Made by a program: the position numbers and the translations under genes. Shown here in pieces: positions 35,443 to 44,462 of a stretch of DNA of 64,000 nucleotides. The stretch covers positions 15,214 through 79,213 of the forward strand of contig JAZRXH010000095.1 of NCBI GenBank assembly GCA_045600125.1. Direction: 5' to 3'. Each line of letters opens with the position of its first letter. Position 1 is the first letter of the stretch. This DNA comes from SIG622 sp045600125 (GTDB taxonomy: Bacteria > Bacillota > Clostridia > Oscillospirales > CAG-382). The notes under the pieces are model-generated. The model had not been told where the DNA came from and ran no database searches. It worked only from the letters and a program-made list of their open reading frames with translations.

Positions 35443-35471
35443 TTTACATTGACTTTTATTTGTGGTATAAT
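35443..35471 (+). promoter_or_regulatory. Strong sigma-A promoter for nifJ with extended -10
   Basis: TTTACA (35443-35448), 17-bp spacer, TGGTATAAT with TATAAT at 35466-35471. The A/T-rich stretch 35395-35442 just upstream is like an UP element. Confidence 0.75.
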
Positions 35472-35539
35472 AACGCTGTTGTATTCCGTGTTTTGCTGTT
35501 TTTCCCCATGACGGACGTGCCGGATGCGGGATGCGGCTT

Positions 35540-35567
35540 TCCGGAGGCTTTTGCTTTTGCCTTCGGA
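35540..35567 (+). promoter_or_regulatory. Leader hairpin of nifJ
   Basis: TCCGGAGGC (35540-35548) pairs with GCCTTCGGA (35559-35567) around a 10-nt loop, in a leader of about 130 nt. No T-run follows, so it looks like an mRNA-protecting stem. Confidence 0.5.
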
Positions 35568-35607
35568 AAAAGGCAAATTCGTATAAATTTTATAGGAGGA
35601 ATATAAA

Positions 35608-38600
35608 ATGTTGCAGAGAAAAAAGCAATCTATGGACGGTAATACCGCCGCCGCAACAGTGTCCTATGCGTTCACTGAAGTAGCTGCGATTTACCCCATA
35701 ACCCCTTCCAGCGTTATGGCTGAGCTGACCGACACATGGTCCGCTACAGGTCTTAAGAACATCTTCGGTGAGAAGGTAAAGGTCATGGAGATGCAGTCCG
35801 AGGCAGGTGCCGCAGGTACCGTTCACGGCTCTCTTGCTGCCGGCGCTCTCACCACCACTTATACCGCATCGCAGGGTCTTCTCCTTATGACCCCGAATAT
35901 GTACAAGATCGCAGGCGAGCTCCTTCCCAACGTTATCCACGTTTCCGCCCGCTGTGTTGCATCCCATGCGCTGAACATCTTCGGCGACCACTCCGACGTA
36001 TATGCATGCCGTCAGACCGGTTATGCTATGCTCGCTGAGTCCAATCCTCAGGAGGTTATGGATCTCGGTGCCGTTGCACACCTTTCCACCATCAAGGGCA
36101 GAGTTCCGTTCATCAACTTCTTCGACGGCTTCAGAACCTCTCACGAAATCCAGAAGATCGAGGTTTGGGATTACGAGACTCTCGGCGAAATGGTAGACAA
36201 GGATGCCATTGCAGCATTCAGATCCCGTGCGCTCAACCCCGAGCATCCCGTTCTCCACGGCTCTGCCGAAAACGGCGATATCTTCTTCCAGAACAGAGAA
36301 GCCTGCAACAAGTATTATGATGCACTTCCTGCCATCGTTGAAGATTACATGAACCAGGTCAACGAGAAGATCGGCACAAGCTATAAGCTCTTCAACTACT
36401 ACGGCGCTCCGGACGCTGACAGAGTCATCGTCGCTATGGGCTCCATCTGTGACGTAGCCGAGGAAGTCATCGACTACCTCAATGCGAAGGGTGAGAAGGT
36501 CGGCCTCGTTAAGGTAAGACTTTACAGACCTTTCGTAGCGGAAAAGCTCATCGAAGCGATCCCCGCAAGCGCAAAGAAAATCGCCGTTCTTGACAGAACG
36601 AAGGAAGCCGGCGCTCTCGGCGAGCCTCTCTACCTCGACGTTGTTACCGCTCTTGCCACAAACGGCATCTGCGATAAGAAGATCGTCGGCGGCAGATACG
36701 GCCTCGGCTCCAAGGATACCACTCCCGCTTCCGTATTCGCCGTATATGCAAACCTTGCAAAGGACGAACCCAAGAACAACTTCACCATCGGTATCGTGGA
36801 CGACGTTACCTTCCATTCTCTCGAAGAGACCGCTGCTCCCGACACCGCTCCCGAAGGCACTATCGCCTGCAAGTTCTGGGGTCTCGGCGGCGACGGTACC
36901 GTCGGTGCAAACAAGAACTCCATCAAGATCATCGGCGACCATACCGATAAGTTCATTCAGGCATACTTCCAGTATGACTCCAAGAAGACCGGCGGTGTGA
37001 CCATTTCTCACCTCCGTTTCGGCGACAAGCCCATCAAGTCTTCTTACTATATCACCAAGGCGAATTTCGTTGCCTGCCACAATCCTTCCTACATTCTCAA
37101 GGGTTATAAGATCGTCAACGACGTAAAGCCCGGCGGTACCTTCCTTCTCAACTGCCAGTGGACTCCCGAAGAGGTTGAGAGCCACCTTCCCGCAAGAGTG
37201 AAGAAGTACATCGCCGACAACGATATTAACTTCTACACCATCAACGCTATCGACAAGGCTGCCGAGATCGGTATGGGCAAGAGAACCAATACCATCCTTC
37301 AGTCCGCATTCTTCGCACTTGCCAACATCATGCCCATCGACGAAGCCATCGACTACATGAAGTACATGGCTAAGAAGTCCTACCTCAAGAAGGGCGAAGC
37401 CGTCGTTGAGATGAACTACAAGGCGATCGACGCCGGCAAGGACGCCATCGTGAAGATCGACGTTCCCGCTTCCTGGAAGAACCTTGACGCCACCTACGAA
37501 GAAGAAAAGGTTACCGGCACAAGACCCGAGCTCGTTAAGTTCGTGAACGACATCGTGATCCCCGTATCCAACATGCAGGGTGACAGCCTCCCCGTATCCG
37601 CATTCGTTGATCATGCAGACGGTACTCTTCCTCAGGGCGCAGCCGCTTACGAGAAGAGAGGCGTAGCCGTTCTCGTTCCCGAATGGATCCCCGAGAACTG
37701 TATCCAGTGTAACAACTGTGCGTTCGTATGTCCGCATGCGACCATCCGTCCGTTCCTCCTCGATGAGAAGGAGGCTGCAAACGCTCCCGCCGAGACCAAG
37801 TACACCGCAAAGACTCTCGGCAAGGGCATGGAAGGCTTCAGGTTCACCATGACCGTTTCTCCTCTTGACTGTATGGGCTGCGGCGTCTGCGTAGGCGTAT
37901 GTCCCACCAAGCCCGAGAAGAGAGCGCTCAAGATGGTTCCTCAGGAATCGCAGGCTGCTCAGCAGAAGGTATTCGACTATGCCGTTGCAAACGTAACGAG
38001 AAAAGAGACCGCATACCCGGCACTCAAGGACAGCCAGTTCAACCAGCCGCTCCTCGAGTTCTCCGGCTCCTGCGCAGGCTGTGCCGAGACCTCTTATGCC
38101 CGTCTTATCACACAGCTCTTCGGCGAAAGAATGTATATCTCCAATGCGACCGGCTGTTCCTCCATCTGGGGCGGCTCCGCACCGGCTACTCCTTACACCG
38201 TTAACCGCGATTCCGGCAGAGGTCCCGCATGGGGCAACTCCCTCTTCGAGGATAACGCAGAGCACGGTCTCGGTCTCTACCTCGGTCAGAAGACCATCCG
38301 TGAGAAGCTCATCGGTAAGCTCAGTGCTTGCGCCGAGTCGGAAAAGGCTTCCGCAGAATTCAAGGCAGCCTTCGCAGCATTCATGGACACCGTAGACGAC
38401 GGCGAAAAGAATGACGCAGCGACCAAGGCTCTTATCGCAGAGCTCGAAAAGGCAGAAGCCGCAGGTTGTCCCATCGCCAAGGAGGTTCTTGCCGAGAAGG
38501 ATTACCTCTCCAAGAAGTCCGTATGGATCTTCGGCGGCGACGGCTGGGCATACGATATCGGCTTCGGCGGTCTTGACCACGTTATCGCTTCCGGCGAAGA

Positions 38601-39168
38601 CGTAAACATCATGGTCTTCGATACCGAAGTATATTCCAACACCGGCGGACAGGCTTCCAAGGCCTCCAACATCGGTCAGGTAGCACAGTTCGCAGCAGCC
38701 GGCAAGGCTATCGGCAAGAAGGATCTTGCGCAGATCGCTATGTCCTACGGCTACGTTTACGTTGCTCAGATCGCTATGGGCGCTGATATGAATCAGACCA
38801 TCAAGGCTATGAAGGAAGCGGAAGCTTACCACGGTCCGTCCCTCATCATCGGCTACGCACCCTGCGAAATGCACGGCGTCAAGGGCGGTATGACCAACTG
38901 CCAGTCCGAAATGAAGAAGGCTGTTGAGGCAGGTTACTGGCAGATGTTCCGCTACAACCCCGCTCTCAAGGCTGCAGGCGAGAATCCTCTCACCATCGAC
39001 TCCAAGGAGCCGACCGCAAGCTACATCGACTTCATCAAGTCTGAGACCCGTTACGCTCGTCTTGCTCAGTCCTTCCCCGAAAGAGCGGAAAAGCTCTTCG
39101 CCGAGGCTGAGGTAAAGGCAAAGGAAAAGTACGACAGACTCGTAAAGCTCACCGAGCTCTACAAATAA
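35608..39168 (+). CDS. nifJ: Pyruvate:ferredoxin (flavodoxin) oxidoreductase
   Basis: 1186 residues, the normal single-chain PFOR length. It splits pyruvate with CoA to acetyl-CoA and CO2 and reduces ferredoxin, the core step of anaerobic fermentation. Domains: N-terminal pyrimidine-binding domain I (EVAAIYPITPSSVMAE), domain II, gamma domain, the two-cluster ferredoxin domain (CIQCNNCAFVC near 697, CMGCGVCVGVC near 754), then the TPP domain with GSCAGCAE near 822, GGDGWAYDIGFGG near 975 and YSNTGGQASKAS. GGAGGAA is a strong ribosome site. Codon choice is more restricted than in neighbours, which fits high expression and explains the long open frame on the opposite strand. Confidence 0.98.
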   Translation: MLQRKKQSMDGNTAAATVSYAFTEVAAIYPITPSSVMAELTDTWSATGLKNIFGEKVKVMEMQSEAGAAGTVHGSLAAGALTTTYTASQGLLLMTPNMYKIAGELLPNVIHVSARCVASHALNIFGDHSDVYACRQTGYAMLAESNPQEVMDLGAVAHLSTIKGRVPFINFFDGFRTSHEIQKIEVWDYETLGEMVDKDAIAAFRSRALNPEHPVLHGSAENGDIFFQNREACNKYYDALPAIVEDYMNQVNEKIGTSYKLFNYYGAPDADRVIVAMGSICDVAEEVIDYLNAKGEKVGLVKVRLYRPFVAEKLIEAIPASAKKIAVLDRTKEAGALGEPLYLDVVTALATNGICDKKIVGGRYGLGSKDTTPASVFAVYANLAKDEPKNNFTIGIVDDVTFHSLEETAAPDTAPEGTIACKFWGLGGDGTVGANKNSIKIIGDHTDKFIQAYFQYDSKKTGGVTISHLRFGDKPIKSSYYITKANFVACHNPSYILKGYKIVNDVKPGGTFLLNCQWTPEEVESHLPARVKKYIADNDINFYTINAIDKAAEIGMGKRTNTILQSAFFALANIMPIDEAIDYMKYMAKKSYLKKGEAVVEMNYKAIDAGKDAIVKIDVPASWKNLDATYEEEKVTGTRPELVKFVNDIVIPVSNMQGDSLPVSAFVDHADGTLPQGAAAYEKRGVAVLVPEWIPENCIQCNNCAFVCPHATIRPFLLDEKEAANAPAETKYTAKTLGKGMEGFRFTMTVSPLDCMGCGVCVGVCPTKPEKRALKMVPQESQAAQQKVFDYAVANVTRKETAYPALKDSQFNQPLLEFSGSCAGCAETSYARLITQLFGERMYISNATGCSSIWGGSAPATPYTVNRDSGRGPAWGNSLFEDNAEHGLGLYLGQKTIREKLIGKLSACAESEKASAEFKAAFAAFMDTVDDGEKNDAATKALIAELEKAEAAGCPIAKEVLAEKDYLSKKSVWIFGGDGWAYDIGFGGLDHVIASGEDVNIMVFDTEVYSNTGGQASKASNIGQVAQFAAAGKAIGKKDLAQIAMSYGYVYVAQIAMGADMNQTIKAMKEAEAYHGPSLIIGYAPCEMHGVKGGMTNCQSEMKKAVEAGYWQMFRYNPALKAAGENPLTIDSKEPTASYIDFIKSETRYARLAQSFPERAEKLFAEAEVKAKEKYDRLVKLTELYK

Positions 39169-39201
39169 TCGTCCCGTCGGTTATTTCCGGTAATTAAATT
39201 T

Positions 39202-39241
39202 GTCCTCTGCTTTGCAGAAATGCAGAGCAGGGGACATTTTG
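39202..39241 (+). terminator. Terminator after nifJ
   Basis: A 15-bp stem with two G-T pairs (39202-39216 with 39221-39235) closed by a GAAA tetraloop, then ATTTTGG. The T-run is short, so some read-through to the next gene is possible. Confidence 0.8.
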
Positions 39242-39283
39242 GTTTACATCTGTTATCCGGCAATGCGCCGTCGGAGGTTTGCC

Positions 39284-40702
39284 ATGGCTGTTGAATATAA
39301 AGCCTATCTTGACAATAGGGAAATCACAGTTTACGATGCAAGAGTGTCAAAGATCCCCTTCAACCGGGTATGGCACGGAAAGCAGCGGGATCTTTCCCAG
39401 ACCGAAATCTCGCACTTCGTTTCGTTTGATATGGAAAAGGCTGCAAGGCTTCGCATTGACATATCCGGTGGATGCGAGGGCGGCGACAGCGTGACGATCC
39501 GTCCGCAAGGCTGCGGCGTGACGGCTGTGCGGGACGGTAATTCCTTTATTTTCAAGATAAAAAGACCGCAGAGCTTCATTGCCGAATTTGCAGGCGGAAA
39601 AGACATCCTGCACGTTTTTGCCAACCCGAACGAGGACTATTCCGAGTATATCGGAAAGCCGGATACCTTGTACTTCGGCAAAGGCGTCCACGATGCGGGG
39701 CTTATCCTTCCGAGGTCCGGACAGACGGTCATCCTCGACGAAGGGGCTGTCGTGTACGGCTGTATCTACTGCTATAAGGCGGACAACGTAAAGATCCTCG
39801 GTCACGGTATCCTTGACGGCTCAAGGCTGAAAAGAGGAAACGAGGTGCCGCACCAAAACGATGCGGTATTAAATGCCCTTGAAAAGCTCGGTCTTACGAG
39901 CCGGGACATAGATTACTATTCTCTTTTCAATGCATATGAATGCAAGAATCTCACCCTTGACGGCATCATCCTCCGGGATGCGCCGCTTTGGACGGTCATC
40001 CTCCGCAACAACTGCGAGAACGTGACGGTAAACAATATCAAGATCATCGGTCAGTGGCGGTACAACTCCGACGGCGTGGACTTCTGCACCGTGAAGAACG
40101 GCGTTTTCAAAAACAGCTTCGTCCGCTCCTTCGACGACTGCTTTGTGGTACGGGGCGTGTACCTTGACGGCGAAAGGGACGGATGCGAAAATATCACGGC
40201 GGAGAACAACGTCCTTATGTGCGACTGGGGCAAAAATCTGGAAATATGGTCGGGCGGCACCGACTCGGAAATCAGCAATATCACTTTCCGAAATAACGAC
40301 ATCATCCGGGTCGCTCACGTCGGCATCAGCATCGACACCTGGGGCGGCTCGAAAAGCATCTGCGTGCGAAACGTGCGGTATGAAAACATCCGAATTGACA
40401 CGGAAGCCCCCGAGATCTTCCCGCAGTATCAGAACAGCGATGAGGAGGAGTATGCTCCGAGCCACGGAAAGAAAAACGGCGTATATATCAACGTCGGAAA
40501 ACTCGGAAAAGCCATCGGCAACCAGCAGTACGATGCTTGCGCGGATACCTCGGACTTTTCCATCTGCTATGAAAACATCGCCTTTGAAAACGTGACCTGC
40601 AGCGGCAAATCGCTGGACGTGTTCATCGGCAAAAAGCATCTTAAAAAACTCGAAAACATCACCTTTACCGGTTGCCGTCTCGGCAGCACGGTAACGGAAT
40701 AA
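39284..40702 (+). CDS. GH28-like right-handed beta-helix protein
   Basis: 472 residues, no signal peptide. After an N-terminal beta domain (1-115) comes a parallel beta-helix with repeated N-x-T/I rungs. GH28 (polygalacturonase) residues are recognisable as NSDGVDF and SFDDCF, the two aspartate sites. The usual GHG and RIK motifs are not clear (AHVGISIDTWGG sits where GHG would be), so activity on galacturonan is uncertain. The ATG at 39284 has GGAGG (39273-39277) 6 nt upstream. It shares strand and spacing with a small lipoprotein gene, rnhA and ybaK. Confidence 0.7.
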   Translation: MAVEYKAYLDNREITVYDARVSKIPFNRVWHGKQRDLSQTEISHFVSFDMEKAARLRIDISGGCEGGDSVTIRPQGCGVTAVRDGNSFIFKIKRPQSFIAEFAGGKDILHVFANPNEDYSEYIGKPDTLYFGKGVHDAGLILPRSGQTVILDEGAVVYGCIYCYKADNVKILGHGILDGSRLKRGNEVPHQNDAVLNALEKLGLTSRDIDYYSLFNAYECKNLTLDGIILRDAPLWTVILRNNCENVTVNNIKIIGQWRYNSDGVDFCTVKNGVFKNSFVRSFDDCFVVRGVYLDGERDGCENITAENNVLMCDWGKNLEIWSGGTDSEISNITFRNNDIIRVAHVGISIDTWGGSKSICVRNVRYENIRIDTEAPEIFPQYQNSDEEEYAPSHGKKNGVYINVGKLGKAIGNQQYDACADTSDFSICYENIAFENVTCSGKSLDVFIGKKHLKKLENITFTGCRLGSTVTE

Positions 40703-40725
40703 TTATATATCAGGGAGAAAAACAT

Positions 40726-41097
40726 ATGAAAAAGACGCTTCCTTTTTTCACCGTCATCCTGTTGGCGCTGTTTCTCTTACCGGGGTGCTCCAATAGAAAG
40801 AATGACACCGAAAAGCTGTGCGCTTCGATATGGGAGTCCACCTTCAACGAAACCTATCTGCGTTTCACCGAAAGCGGCAAGGTGCTGACGAACAACGAAA
40901 CCGAGGAGGAATCCGTTTCCTTTTACAAGCTTCTGCGTGGAAACAAAATGAACCTTTACACCGAGGAAGGGGAGGAGCTCGGAATCATCCTGTCGTACCG
41001 CTTTGAAGAGGATTCGCTGTTTATCGGCGAAGCGGAGTATCATCCTTTTTCGGAAAATCCGGAAGGGACGGACGGCGAAAGCACCGATATGCAGTAA
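40726..41097 (+). CDS. Small lipoprotein of unknown function
   Basis: 123 residues. A short signal peptide ends in lipobox LPGC (Cys21). The mature part (about 100 residues) has alternating strands with W-x-S-x-F, LRFTESGKVL and EEDSLFIGEAEY, a lipocalin-like or DUF5640-like pattern, and an acidic tail. GGGAG is 11 nt upstream of the ATG. No function can be given; it lies 23 nt after the GH28-like gene. Confidence 0.7.
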   Translation: MKKTLPFFTVILLALFLLPGCSNRKNDTEKLCASIWESTFNETYLRFTESGKVLTNNETEEESVSFYKLLRGNKMNLYTEEGEELGIILSYRFEEDSLFIGEAEYHPFSENPEGTDGESTDMQ

Positions 41098-41138
41098 TGC
41101 GGTTCGTATGATTTTAAGCTATATGAACGGAGAAGCCT

Positions 41139-41648
41139 ATGGATAAGAAGCAAGTATATTTGTTTACAGACGGCGCCTGCCGGGGAAATCCCGGTCCCGG
41201 AGGCTGGGGAGCGATCCTGCGGTATAAGGACACCGAAAAGGAGCTTTCCGGCGGCGAAGAAAAGACCACAAACAATCGGATGGAGCTTCTCGGCGCCATA
41301 AGCGGGCTTGAGGCGCTGAAGGAGCCTTGCCATGTTATCCTCACAAGCGACTCAAAGTATCTTGTGGACGGTATCACCAAGGGCTGGGCGAAGGGATGGA
41401 AGGCAAGAGGCTGGAAAAAGAGCGACAACAAGCCGGCGCTGAACCCGGAGCTATGGGACAGACTTCTCGGGCTTCTTGAAAAGCACGAGGTGGAGATCGT
41501 ATGGGTAAAGGGGCACGCCGGGCACCCGGAGAACGAGCGGTGCGACGTGCTTGCCACCGCCTTTGCCGACCGCTTCAAAGGAGCCGAGGCAGGCATAAAG
41601 GAAGCGTCCGCCGCAAAGAATGAAAAGAATGAAAAGAATGAAGAGTAA
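41139..41648 (+). CDS. rnhA: Ribonuclease HI
   Basis: 169 residues. RNase HI cuts RNA in RNA-DNA hybrids. All catalytic residues are seen: Asp11 in FTDGACRGNPGPGGWG, Glu49 in NNRMEL, Asp71 in LTSDSKYL, His126 in KGHAGHPENE and Asp136 in RCDVLA. The basic-protrusion helix (GWAKGWKARGWKK) is present. The C-terminus has about 25 extra residues ending in three KNE repeats encoded by a perfect 9-nt tandem repeat. It is 12 nt before ybaK. Confidence 0.95.
   Translation: MDKKQVYLFTDGACRGNPGPGGWGAILRYKDTEKELSGGEEKTTNNRMELLGAISGLEALKEPCHVILTSDSKYLVDGITKGWAKGWKARGWKKSDNKPALNPELWDRLLGLLEKHEVEIVWVKGHAGHPENERCDVLATAFADRFKGAEAGIKEASAAKNEKNEKNEE
41616..41642. repeat. 9-bp tandem repeat, three copies, in the 3' end of rnhA
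   Basis: Three perfect AAGAATGAA units in frame, coding KNE each. A likely site of length variation between strains. Confidence 0.85.
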
Positions 41649-41660
41649 AAGGGAAACAGT

Positions 41661-42134
41661 ATGAAAAACAAAACCAACGCCATGCGCCTATTGGAGAATG
41701 CCGGCATCGAATACGACTTGTACGAATACGAAGTGGACGAGGAGGATCTCTCCGGCAATCACATCGCAAGAGAGATCGGTCTTGAGCCGGACAGAGTGTT
41801 CAAAACGCTTGTGGCAAAGGGGGACAAAGCGGGCTTCTGCGTGTTCTGCATTCCCACCTCCTGCGAGCTGGATATGAAAAAAGCCGCCTCGGCAAGCGGC
41901 AACAAGAGCGTGGAAATGCTCCACGTGAAAGACCTTCTCGGCATCACCGGCTATATTCGGGGCGGCTGTTCGCCGATCGGCATGAAAAAGCAGTTTCCCA
42001 CCTATATTGACGAAACAGCGCTGATTTTCGACAAGATAACCGTCAGCGCCGGGGTGCGGGGCGCCGTGCTTCTTGTTTCCCCTGAAAAGCTCATCGACTT
42101 CTGTAAGGCTGGATGTGTCGATATCATACAGTAA
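41661..42134 (+). CDS. ybaK: YbaK-type aminoacyl-tRNA deacylase
   Basis: 157 residues. YbaK removes cysteine mischarged on tRNA-Pro. Family marks are LEPDRVFKTLVAKGDKAG, the central ELDMKKAASASGNKSVEM with the conserved lysine, and the substrate loop TGYIRGGCSPIGMKKQFPT followed by ISAGVRG-like ISVSAGVRGAVLL (seen as VSAGVRG). Length matches the family. It ends in a bidirectional terminator. Confidence 0.93.
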   Translation: MKNKTNAMRLLENAGIEYDLYEYEVDEEDLSGNHIAREIGLEPDRVFKTLVAKGDKAGFCVFCIPTSCELDMKKAASASGNKSVEMLHVKDLLGITGYIRGGCSPIGMKKQFPTYIDETALIFDKITVSAGVRGAVLLVSPEKLIDFCKAGCVDIIQ

Positions 42135-42167
42135 TTATCGAAACAGGTCATAATGAAAACGAATAAG

Positions 42168-42202
42168 AAAAGACTTCGGGGAAGCGCCTCCGAAGTCTTT
42201 TT
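42168..42202. terminator. Bidirectional terminator between convergent operons
   Basis: AAAAGACTTCGG (42168-42179) pairs with CCGAAGTCTTTT (42190-42201). It ends both ybaK on plus and the WbsX-like gene on minus. Confidence 0.93.
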
Positions 42203-42230
42203 GTTTCATGTTTCACTTTGTTCTCGGAAT

Positions 42231-43346
42231 TTATTCGCCGTCAACGAACACTCTCTTTATGGCTTCCAGATAGCCGTAGCCGTTGCGGTCGTCCGGCTCA
42301 AGATAGCTGGTTTCCGTCCACTCGTTCCAGCTGTTGACCGTGATGAGAGGCGCCTGATCGGGATGGGAATCCGCATAGTCCCTGGCAAGACGCAGAGCCT
42401 TCTCGAAGTTTTCCGGCGTGTTGTTCTTCGTCACGTTTTCACGGAAGCGATAGAAGCGGGGATTATTGTCCCAACCCACCGAAACGTGAGGGAAATAGGG
42501 CTTTGTGCCGCCCGAAAGGGAAGCATAGGTTTTCTTTACGTCCTCAAGAATTTCGAGATAATCCCGGTTTGTATCCGTGAAATGGACGAACTGATAATGG
42601 GAGGAGCTGTCCGCACCGAGGAAATCAAGGGCTTCTGCCGTATCGAAGGAAGCGGAGCCGTCTACGCCGCTGTAATTGTACTGTCCCTTCGGACGGGTGG
42701 TAAGCTGGAAGTGCAGTCCGGGGAAGCCTGCCTTCACCGTTTCATCCCGGAAATACTGTACGGCTTTCTTTGCGTTTTCCGCACCGCCGAGACCCTCCAC
42801 AAAATTCTTTGTTTCGTAGATCATGAATACGGGGCATCCGTCAATCTTATAGTAGTTATCGCACTTGAAGTATTTTTCGATGACCCTTGCAACGACCTTT
42901 TTGTATTCGTCAAGGTCAACGGCGCCCTTCCAGATGACGTTGTCACCGGCTTCGGTGTCCGAAAGCGCCTTGCACCAGAGGTGATTGGCGTCGTGGTTTG
43001 CCCACATGAGGTAGAACTTCATGTCCTTGTTGTTCTTGGCTTTGAGGAAGCCGTTATCAAGACACTGCTCAAGGAACGGACGTCCGTCGTACCAGTACCA
43101 GTCGTAGATGAATACGTTGACGCCGTGTCGAACGGCGCACTCAATCTCGGTTTCCATTACATAAGGATCCGCTTCGTTCACATATCCCCACAGAGGCTTC
43201 CGGGGCCACGTGTCGCCCTCGTACTTTTTGACGGCGTTCTTGACAGACTGCCATTCGCCGATGCCTTCGCCCCAGAATATGCGTGTTCTCAGTTCATCGC
43301 CGGTGTACGCCGGCCAGATATATGCCGCAATATCATACTTTTTCAT
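42231..43346 (-). CDS. WbsX/GH99-like domain protein
   Basis: 371 residues. The N-terminal DIAAYIWPAYTGDE, VFIYDWYWYDGRPFLEQ and the C-terminal ITVNSWNEWTETSYLEPDD are the signature of the GT-WbsX/GH99-like family, often in polysaccharide loci. GH99 enzymes cut alpha-mannose linkages; WbsX-like proteins are mostly uncharacterised. No signal peptide. It is the last gene of a housekeeping operon, 13 nt after pth, which is an odd place for a glycan enzyme and may reflect insertion next to the operon end. Confidence 0.78.
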   Translation of the reverse strand: MKKYDIAAYIWPAYTGDELRTRIFWGEGIGEWQSVKNAVKKYEGDTWPRKPLWGYVNEADPYVMETEIECAVRHGVNVFIYDWYWYDGRPFLEQCLDNGFLKAKNNKDMKFYLMWANHDANHLWCKALSDTEAGDNVIWKGAVDLDEYKKVVARVIEKYFKCDNYYKIDGCPVFMIYETKNFVEGLGGAENAKKAVQYFRDETVKAGFPGLHFQLTTRPKGQYNYSGVDGSASFDTAEALDFLGADSSSHYQFVHFTDTNRDYLEILEDVKKTYASLSGGTKPYFPHVSVGWDNNPRFYRFRENVTKNNTPENFEKALRLARDYADSHPDQAPLITVNSWNEWTETSYLEPDDRNGYGYLEAIKRVFVDGE

Positions 43347-43359
43347 ACGAATTTCCTCG

Positions 43360-43986
43360 TTAATTGAATTTATTCATGGCTTCGTCGGTCTTTCCGGAAA
43401 GCATCAGCGACGCCGCCTCGTAGGCGTTTCCGAATTTCTCGAACAGCACCTTCTGCTCTTCTTTCGTGAAGGTCGAGAGCACCCAGTCGGCAAGCTCTGT
43501 TTCGGGATGCGGCTTTTCGCCGATGCCGATCTTGATCCTGGGGAATGCATCCGAGCCGAGATGGCTTATGATCGACTTTATGCCGTTGTGACCGCCTGCC
43601 GAGCCGCTTTTTCGGATGCGCATCCTTCCCACCGGGAGGCTGATGTCGTCGAAGATGACGATGATGTTTTCCGGCGGGATCTTATAAAAGGAAGCCGCTT
43701 CGGCGACCGCTTCGCCGGAGTTGTTCATGAAGGTCTGCGGCTGTACAAGAAGCACCCTTCTTTCGCCGAAGACCGCTTCGCCGACAAGGGCTTTGAATTT
43801 GGAGCGGTTGATACGCACACTGCACTTGTCGGAAATATAGTCAAGGGCAAGAAAGCCGGTGTTGTGCCTTGTGAAGGCGTACTCCTTCCCGGGGTTGCCG
43901 AGACCGACGATCATGTGCGTCAGCGGGGCAGTCGGTTGTGCTTCTTTTTTCTCTATTTTCCTGAATAAATCGAATATATCTGCCAA
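43360..43986 (-). CDS. pth: Peptidyl-tRNA hydrolase
   Basis: 208 residues. Pth frees tRNA from dropped-off peptidyl-tRNA. IVGLGNPGKEYAFTRHNTGF holds the catalytic His41; QPQTFMNNSGEAV, DDISLPVGRMRIR and GSAGGHNGIKSI follow. An N-terminal extension of about 24 residues (MADIFDLFRKIEKK) precedes the fold. The start codon is TTG at 43984-43986, with AGAGGA about 9 nt upstream. It lies 23 nt after mrnC. Confidence 0.95.
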   Translation of the reverse strand: MADIFDLFRKIEKKEAQPTAPLTHMIVGLGNPGKEYAFTRHNTGFLALDYISDKCSVRINRSKFKALVGEAVFGERRVLLVQPQTFMNNSGEAVAEAASFYKIPPENIIVIFDDISLPVGRMRIRKSGSAGGHNGIKSIISHLGSDAFPRIKIGIGEKPHPETELADWVLSTFTKEEQKVLFEKFGNAYEAASLMLSGKTDEAMNKFN

Positions 43987-44009
43987 AACTGTGTCCTCTT
44001 GTTATGCAC

Positions 44010-44462
44010 TTATTCTTTTGCGGAAATGTCCCGGGCATCGCTTTCATCTTCGGTGGGTTCCTTTTCGCTTTCCGAAGGGAAGGCAAGAAGGAAAAGCTCC
44101 ACGAGTCTTTCGGTCCTTCCGCATTTATACAGATAGCCGAACAGCACCTCAAGTCCCGTCGCACGAAGGTACTGGATCTTGTCGCCGTGCTTCGGCGTTG
44201 TGTGGGGCTTTGCGTTGCGTCCTCTTTTGAAAAGCGCCGTTTCTTCCTCGGAAAGGGTCGGGAGGATGCGCTCGACGGCGTTGCTCTGTGCTTCGAGGGT
44301 GACGTATTCCCGGGACGCAATATTCAGGTGCTTTGGCTGTGTGATGCCGTCCGACACCAGTCTGTCCCGGACGAGAAGCTCGATCACGGCGTCGCCGAGA
44401 TACGCAAGGGTCAGAGTCGGGATCTGCGACGGGGGAGTGACGCTCTTTACGCTCTTTTCCAC
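44010..44462 (-). CDS. mrnC: Mini-ribonuclease III
   Basis: 150 residues: an RNase III catalytic domain with no double-stranded RNA-binding domain. LAYLGDAVIELLVRD gives the metal-binding acids, and LFKRGRNAK and TGLEVLFGYLYKCG the family's later motifs. In Bacilli and Clostridia it matures 23S rRNA ends. Its start overlaps the cysS 3' end by 16 nt, a conserved cysS-mrnC arrangement. A low-complexity acidic tail ends the protein. Confidence 0.95.
   Translation of the reverse strand: MEKSVKSVTPPSQIPTLTLAYLGDAVIELLVRDRLVSDGITQPKHLNIASREYVTLEAQSNAVERILPTLSEEETALFKRGRNAKPHTTPKHGDKIQYLRATGLEVLFGYLYKCGRTERLVELFLLAFPSESEKEPTEDESDARDISAKE

Noticed and set aside
35449..35454. TTGACT as the -35 of nifJ
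   Set aside because: The spacer to TATAAT would be 11 bp; TTTACA at 35443 gives 17 bp.
35590..38874. A 1094-codon open frame on the minus strand opposite nifJ
   Set aside because: It is a by-product of the restricted codon use and high GC third positions of nifJ. It has no ribosome site, its translation has no recognisable domain, and nifJ on the plus strand has all PFOR motifs.
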